In this document: positions 59,388 to 64,000 of the stretch, piece by piece
How positions within the stretch are numbered: the stretch's first letter is position 1
Layout: each line of letters begins with the position of its first letter
Assembly: GCF_000689255.1 (NCBI RefSeq)
Contig: NZ_HG964446.1
Span: forward strand, 3,328,689 to 3,392,688
Length of the DNA: 64,000 nucleotides
Reading direction: 5' to 3'
Source: Mycobacterium triplex
Lineage (GTDB): Bacteria; Actinomycetota; Actinomycetes; Mycobacteriales; Mycobacteriaceae
Notes under the pieces: model-generated
Told to the model about the DNA's origin: nothing
The model's database searches: none
What the model saw: only the letters and a program-made list of their open reading frames with translations
Program-made: the position numbers and the translations under genes

Positions 59388-61511
59388 GTGCACATCCTGG
59401 TTACCGACGCCACCAGCACAATCGGGCGGCTGGTTGCACGGCAGCTCATTGCTGCCGGACATTCGGTCACCGGCATTAGTGAGTACCCCGACGCCCGTCT
59501 GGACCCGGCGGTCGGGTTCGTCCGCGCATCACTGAGCGACCCGATCCTGCAAGAGTTCGCCGATGAAGCCGACGCGGTGATTCATCTGGCCCCGGTCGAG
59601 CCCGACGCACCCCACAGCGCCGGCATCAACGGCCTGGCTTATGTGACGCATGCGGCCGGACGCGCGGGTGCCCGGCTGCTGTTCGTGTCGCAAGCCGCGG
59701 GCGCCCCGAAGGTCTACGAGCCGGCGGAGGACCTGGTGTCCACCAGCCTGGGGCCAAGCCTGATCATCCGGGTCGCACCGCCGGTGGGCCGCCAGCTCGA
59801 CTGGATGGTGTGTCGCACGGTGGCCACCGTGCTGCGTACCAAGGTCTCTGCGCAGCCGATGCGGGTGCTGCACCTCGACGATCTGGTGCGCTTCCTGGTC
59901 TTGGCGCTCGACACCGACCGCACCGGCGTGGTGGATCTGGCCACGCCGGACACCACCAACGTGGTGACCGCGTGGCGGCTGTTGCGCGCCGTCGACCCCC
60001 GGTCCCGGAACCATCGAATCCGCGGCTGGCCGACACCGATTCCGACAATGGACACTGTTGCCGCACAAGAGGATTGGCAGTTCGAGTTCGGCTGGCCGGC
60101 ATTCGATGCCCTCACCGACACCGCGCGGGGGCTGGTCGGCCGCAGACTCGGTGCCGCCGGCGCGACGAACCACGGCGCACAGATGGCGCTTCCGGTGGAA
60201 GTTCTGCCGCGCCCCGCGCCGTCCGACGAGTTGCGCAGCGCCGCACCGGATGGCGTCGAGGGCGAGTTCGACGACCGCATCGACCCCCGGTTCCCGGTGT
60301 TCGCCACCGACGGCCTCAGCGAAGCGCTGCCCGGGCCGCTGACCCCGATAACCCTGGATGTTCAGTTGAGCGGACTGCGCACCGCCAGCCGGGTGATGGG
60401 CCAGGCGTTGACGCTGGGCGGTGTGATCGACGACGAATGGGGCAGCAGGGCCATCGCGGTGTTCGGCCACCGGCCCTACGTCGGGGTGTCGGCGAACGTC
60501 GTCGCCGCCCATCAGTTGCTCGGCTGGGATGACCAGGCGCTGGTTCAGCGCGCGCTGGTCGATCAGCCGCAGGTCGGCGACGTGCTGCCGTTCGGCCAGC
60601 CCCGGCTGGCGGACGGAGCGCTCGGATCGGTTGCCAAGGCGGTCGCGACGATCCGATCGCTGCGTCTGATGCGTCATCTCAAGGCAGATACGCGGGCCTA
60701 CAGCGCCGCCGCGAATGCCGAGCATTGGGATGCCGCGCAGCTGAGTCTGTTGCCCGATGCGGGCCTTGGGGTCCGAGTCCGGTTGCTGCGCGACCGTATT
60801 CACCAAGGCTGGATTCTCACGGCGCTGTGGTTGATCGACTCCGGGATCACCGCGGCGGCATTGGAGCACACCGCGCCGGGATCTCGGGTACCCGGAGTGG
60901 GCGCGATCATGGAAAGCGAGCGCGTCGCCGACGAGATCGCCGAACTCAGCGCCGCACTACGCGCCGACCCACCACTGCAGGCGATGGCTCGGGAAGGCAA
61001 CCTCGCCAGCATCCGCGCGCTGTCGCCCCCCACCGCAGCCCTGCTGGATGCGGCGATCGCCAAGGTCGGGCATCGCGGGCCCGGGGACGGCGAGCTCGCC
61101 AGCCGCGTCTTCAGCGACGACCCGGCGATGCTGCTGACCGCCGCCGCCGAGGCGGCCGCCGAGCGCTGCGAGCCGGATCCGCCCGCGACGCTGGGCCGGC
61201 GCATCGCCACCAACGCCCGGGTTTCGCGCGAGCTTGCCCACGACACCACGCTGCGGTTCACACATGAACTTCGAATGACGTTGCGCGAGCTCGGATCTCG
61301 CCGGGTCGCGGCTGACCTGATCGATGTTGTCGACGACGTGTACTACCTGACCTGCGATGAATTGGTCACCATGCCCGCCGATGCGCGGCTGCGGATCAAA
61401 CGCCGCCGCGCCGAACGGGAACGCCTGCAGGCACAGCACCCGCCGGAGGTCATCGACCACGGCTGGGTGCCACTCGAGCCGGCTTCAGCTCAGGAGATCG
61501 GCGAGGGGTGA
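59388..61511 (+). CDS. NAD-epimerase-like / phosphotransferase-linker-like fusion protein (Rv1868 homologue)
   Basis: A 707-residue protein. The N-terminal 250 residues form an extended SDR/epimerase fold (HILVTDATSTIGRLVARQL; FVSQAAGAPKVYE). The rest is mostly helical and resembles the central/linker part of rifampicin phosphotransferase and PEP-utilising enzymes (DVYYLTCDELVTMPADARLRIKRRRAERERLQ). I see no ATP-grasp or phosphohistidine domain, so a catalytic transferase role is doubtful. GTG 59388 follows GGGGGAGGTGA. Its last 27 bases overlap the 3' end of the converging reductase gene. Function unknown. Confidence 0.85.
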   Translation: MHILVTDATSTIGRLVARQLIAAGHSVTGISEYPDARLDPAVGFVRASLSDPILQEFADEADAVIHLAPVEPDAPHSAGINGLAYVTHAAGRAGARLLFVSQAAGAPKVYEPAEDLVSTSLGPSLIIRVAPPVGRQLDWMVCRTVATVLRTKVSAQPMRVLHLDDLVRFLVLALDTDRTGVVDLATPDTTNVVTAWRLLRAVDPRSRNHRIRGWPTPIPTMDTVAAQEDWQFEFGWPAFDALTDTARGLVGRRLGAAGATNHGAQMALPVEVLPRPAPSDELRSAAPDGVEGEFDDRIDPRFPVFATDGLSEALPGPLTPITLDVQLSGLRTASRVMGQALTLGGVIDDEWGSRAIAVFGHRPYVGVSANVVAAHQLLGWDDQALVQRALVDQPQVGDVLPFGQPRLADGALGSVAKAVATIRSLRLMRHLKADTRAYSAAANAEHWDAAQLSLLPDAGLGVRVRLLRDRIHQGWILTALWLIDSGITAAALEHTAPGSRVPGVGAIMESERVADEIAELSAALRADPPLQAMAREGNLASIRALSPPTAALLDAAIAKVGHRGPGDGELASRVFSDDPAMLLTAAAEAAAERCEPDPPATLGRRIATNARVSRELAHDTTLRFTHELRMTLRELGSRRVAADLIDVVDDVYYLTCDELVTMPADARLRIKRRRAERERLQAQHPPEVIDHGWVPLEPASAQEIGEG

Positions 61512-62702
61512 GGACGGGTCGGCGAGTTTGTCGGGGTCGACGGAGGACTTGGACCGGATCAGCGCTTTGACGTCGTCGAGCACATCCCAGATGTTGACGT
61601 TCATCCCGGCCAGCACCCGGTTGTCGCCATCGAGCCAGAACGCGACGAACTCGCGCCCCGCGACGTCGCCGCGGAAGACCACCCGCTCGAAGTTGGGTGC
61701 ATGCCCGACGTACTCCATGCCGAGGTCGTATTGGTCGGTGAAGAAATAGGGCAGCTCCGCGTATTCTGCTGGCTTGCCCAGCATTCCGGCCGCTGCCACC
61801 GCGGGCTGCTTGAGCGCGTTGGCCCAGTGTTCGGTGCGGATGCGGGTGCGGTACAGCGGGTGTTCGGCGGCCGCGATATCGCCGACGGCGAAGATGTCCG
61901 GGTCGCTGGTGCGCAGCGAGGCATCGACGAGCACGCCGCCGTCACCCATCGACAGCCCGCCCTGCTCGGCGAGTTCGACGTTCGGCTTGGCGCCGACGGC
62001 CACCAATACGGCATCGGCGGCCACCGTCGATCCGTCGCGCATCCGTAGGCCGGTCGCGGAAATCTCCTCGACCTGTGTTTGCAGCCGCAGCCGCACGCCG
62101 TGGTCGCGATGCAGGTTGGCGAAGATCTCGCCGACCGTCTCGCCGAGCGCGGCCAGCAACGGTTGCTTGGCGGCCTCGACGACGGTCACCTCCGCGCCGC
62201 GTTGCCGAGCGGCCGCGGTCACTTCGAGCCCGATCCATCCGGCGCCCAGCACCGCGAGCGAAGACCCCTCGGTCAGAACGGAATTCAACAGCTCGGCGTC
62301 GTCGTAGCTGCGCAGGTAGTGGACTCCGTCGGCATCCGATCCGGGGATCGGGGGCCGCCGCGAGGCCGATCCGGTCGCCAGCAGCAGCTTGTCGTAGCGC
62401 GTTGTGGTGCCGTCGGGAAGCCCGACGGTGTGGGCGCCGCTGTCCAGACTGGACACCGGCGATCCGAGTCTCAAGTCGACCTGGTGGTCCAGGTACCAGT
62501 CGGAGTTCTGCACGGTGAAGTCGGTCAGCGACTTCTTGCCGGCGAGATACTCCTTGGAAAGCGGAGGCCGCTCGTAGGGCAGCCGCGCCTCTTCTGCGAA
62601 CAGAATGATTTGCCCTTCAAAGCCATTGTCGCGCAAAGCTTCTACTGCTTTTGCTCCGGCAAGTCCGCCGCCGACGATGACGAATGTAGTCGAACTGGCC
62701 AT
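61485..62702 (-). CDS. Ferredoxin/rubredoxin-type pyridine nucleotide-disulphide reductase (Rv1869c homologue)
   Basis: A 405-residue FAD reductase: FVIVGGGLAGAKAVEALRDNGF (FAD), LPYERPPLSKEYLAG, NAD(P) motif LAVLGAGWIGLEVTAAARQRG, and DIFAVGDIAAAEHPLY (second FAD motif). No redox-active CxxC is present, so it belongs to the ferredoxin reductase (BphA4/PdR-like) type that delivers electrons from NAD(P)H to ferredoxin for oxygenases. The C-terminus AGMNVNIWDVLDDVKALIRSK is typical. No ferredoxin gene is next to it. ATG 62702. Confidence 0.92.
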   Translation of the reverse strand: MASSTTFVIVGGGLAGAKAVEALRDNGFEGQIILFAEEARLPYERPPLSKEYLAGKKSLTDFTVQNSDWYLDHQVDLRLGSPVSSLDSGAHTVGLPDGTTTRYDKLLLATGSASRRPPIPGSDADGVHYLRSYDDAELLNSVLTEGSSLAVLGAGWIGLEVTAAARQRGAEVTVVEAAKQPLLAALGETVGEIFANLHRDHGVRLRLQTQVEEISATGLRMRDGSTVAADAVLVAVGAKPNVELAEQGGLSMGDGGVLVDASLRTSDPDIFAVGDIAAAEHPLYRTRIRTEHWANALKQPAVAAAGMLGKPAEYAELPYFFTDQYDLGMEYVGHAPNFERVVFRGDVAGREFVAFWLDGDNRVLAGMNVNIWDVLDDVKALIRSKSSVDPDKLADPSSPLADLLS

Positions 62703-62749
62703 GATCGCCGCTCCGTTCGTGTCGCGTTTACCAGCCTACTCGCGCCGCG

Positions 62750-63485
62750 CTAGCTCACCAGATCCCGCAGCGCGAGCGCATTGCGGACGGCATGGCCACC
62801 CAGGTCGTTGTTGAAGTACATCCACACGTCCCTGCCGTCGCGGTCCCATTCGGCGATTCGGTCGGCCCAGCACCGCAACTCGTGGTCCGGATAACAGCCG
62901 GCATAGACCGGATGCGGATCCGGTCCGTGCATGCGGATGTAAACCAGATCGGTGGTGGCGCGCGGTATGCACGCCAGCCCCGCGCCGCTCATCACCACGT
63001 ACGCGGCGCGGCGGCGTTCCAGCAACCGGTAGACATCAGGGTCGTTCCACGATGGGTGGCGCAACTCGACGGCCACCCGGATCGATGCCGGCACCCGATC
63101 CAAGAACGAATCCAGGCGGGCCTGAGAGGACTTGTCGCGCTGCAACTCTGGATGCACCTGGACGAGCAGCACGCCATGTCGATCGCCCAGCAGCTGCCAA
63201 CACCGTTCGAAACGCTCGACCCAGGGTTCGGGGGACCCCAGCCGCCGATAGTGGGTCAAACCGCGATGCGCCTTGACCGACATCGTGAACCCCGGCGGAA
63301 GCCGGCCGCGCCATCCGGTGAAGGTCGAATCCTTCGGCCACCGGTAGAAGCTGGCGTTGAGCTCGACGGTGTCGAAAAACCTCCGTGTAGCGGGCCAGCC
63401 GGCGCGCGGACGGCGTGCCGGGCGGATAGAGCACGTCGACCCAGTGGTCGTAGGACCACCCGGAGGTTCCGATTCGGACGGTCAA
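62750..63485 (-). pseudogene. DUF72 (YecE-like) gene with a single-base frameshift
   Basis: The N-terminal part reads VRIGTSGWSYDHWVDVLYPP then TPSARRLARYTEVF in one frame; the rest (FDTVELNASFYRWPKDSTFT, TMSVKAHRGLTHYRRLG, ending HAVRNALALRDLVS) is in another. Both together give the full DUF72 order. The switch occurs at a run of five A on the plus strand, 63375-63379; four A would join the halves as EVFDTVELN. The start is TTG 63485 overlapping the stop of the upstream gene (TTGA). A homopolymer change of this kind is either a real mutation or a sequencing error. DUF72 proteins have a TIM-barrel fold and unknown role. Confidence 0.85.
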
Positions 63486-64000
63486 CCGGCCATCCGCTGA
63501 CGCAGATCCTCGTCCAGCGACGCGCGGACGAGCGCGGCGGCCAACCGCGCGTTGGCTCGCGGTGCCAGTGCGCCCAGCTTGGCCGGTTCGGCGGGCAGCC
63601 CCAGCTTCTTGGCCATTCCCATGGCCCGGGCGTCGAAGTACGGACGCACCCACGTCCACACGTCTTGGACCTCGCGCAGATAGATGTCGACGCCGGTATC
63701 GCCAATGCCCTTGAATTCCTTCAGCATTCGCCTCGCGTGCACGGTGTCGTGATGACTGCGCTCGGCGATTTCGCGCAGATCGCCGAAATACTCGTCGCTC
63801 ACCCGCCGCGCCATCTCGGTCAGGCGGGTCGCCGAGCTTTCGTCGTAGCGCACGTAGTGGGCGCGCCCGAAGGCGCTGATCATCGCTTGCCTATCGGCTG
63901 CCAGCACCGCCTTCGGGGTGCGCAGACCCGCCTTGAACAACTCGCGCGCCCCGCGCATGGCGATCGCGGCATCGATAGGCTTGCTGGCGAGCATGCACAA
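63482..64000 (-). CDS. HhH-GPD/endonuclease III-like protein, N-terminus beyond the window (Rv1870c homologue)
   Basis: About 173 residues are visible, with the frame still open at position 64000, so the N-terminal part (roughly 35-40 residues by comparison with Rv1870c) is outside. Visible features are LASKPIDAAIAMRGARELF, then the helix-hairpin-helix MLKEFKGIGDTGVDIYLREV and a helical C-terminus. The hairpin and following Asp match the endonuclease III/HhH-GPD superfamily of DNA glycosylases, but I do not see an iron-sulphur cysteine cluster. Base-excision activity is possible and unproven. It overlaps the DUF72 start in TTGA. Confidence 0.82.
   Translation of the reverse strand: MCMLASKPIDAAIAMRGARELFKAGLRTPKAVLAADRQAMISAFGRAHYVRYDESSATRLTEMARRVSDEYFGDLREIAERSHHDTVHARRMLKEFKGIGDTGVDIYLREVQDVWTWVRPYFDARAMGMAKKLGLPAEPAKLGALAPRANARLAAALVRASLDEDLRQRMAG

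Overview
The window is a contiguous piece of a high-GC actinobacterial chromosome. It can be assigned to a slow-growing, non-tuberculous Mycobacterium. The gene order follows the M. tuberculosis H37Rv block Rv1816 to Rv1870c almost gene for gene (bacA-ilvG-secA2-pgsA2, gcvH-garA, gcvB, glcB, guaB1-gnd1, blaR-blaI, ureABCFGD-ndh, modABC-apa, adhA). It differs by several insertions and losses that exclude the tuberculosis complex. The species cannot be named from sequence reading alone. No tRNA, rRNA, CRISPR array or insertion sequence was seen.

Layout. 1-4.6 kb: a truncated TetR regulator, an overlapping VOC/FAD-oxidoreductase pair, and the ABC importer Rv1819c/BacA. PE_PGRS33, which sits here in M. 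tuberculosis, is missing. 4.7-11.4 kb: ilvG-like enzyme, the accessory secretion ATPase secA2, pgsA2, and the membrane trio DUF881 / small basic protein / DUF881. 11.4-17.9 kb: gcvH, garA, two MerR regulators flanking a bifunctional nuclease, then a tandem glycine riboswitch in front of gcvB. 18-25 kb is accessory: a 13E12/DUF222 HNH gene under an SOS (LexA) box, a haloalkane dehalogenase, a Baeyer-Villiger monooxygenase / dehydrogenase / hydrolase cassette with an MmyB-type regulator, and a MarR regulator. 25-36.8 kb: Rv1836c, malate synthase, two CNNM/CorC-type proteins, guaB1, gnd1, blaR-blaI. The vapBC13 and PE_PGRS34 loci of M. tuberculosis are absent.

36.9-43.3 kb: an iron-controlled small RNA matching MrsI by position and architecture, a thioesterase, the complete urease operon and ndh. 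43.4-50.2 kb: a decayed tail of Rv1855c, an atypical SDR, the molybdate transporter, the secreted Apa glycoprotein, two GlsB-type membrane proteins (one frameshifted) and adhA. 50.2-64 kb: a CPBP protease, an inserted phosphoketolase and UppP paralogue, the Rv1865c-Rv1869c homologues, a frameshifted DUF72 gene and a truncated HhH-GPD protein.

The functional themes are glycine and glyoxylate metabolism (gcvH, gcvB, glcB, garA as a metabolic switch), nitrogen and nickel chemistry (urease), molybdenum uptake, and a probable ketone or alcohol catabolic cassette. The most informative non-coding elements are the MrsI-like sRNA with an IdeR box inside its promoter, the tandem glycine riboswitch, and the LexA box over a leaderless start.
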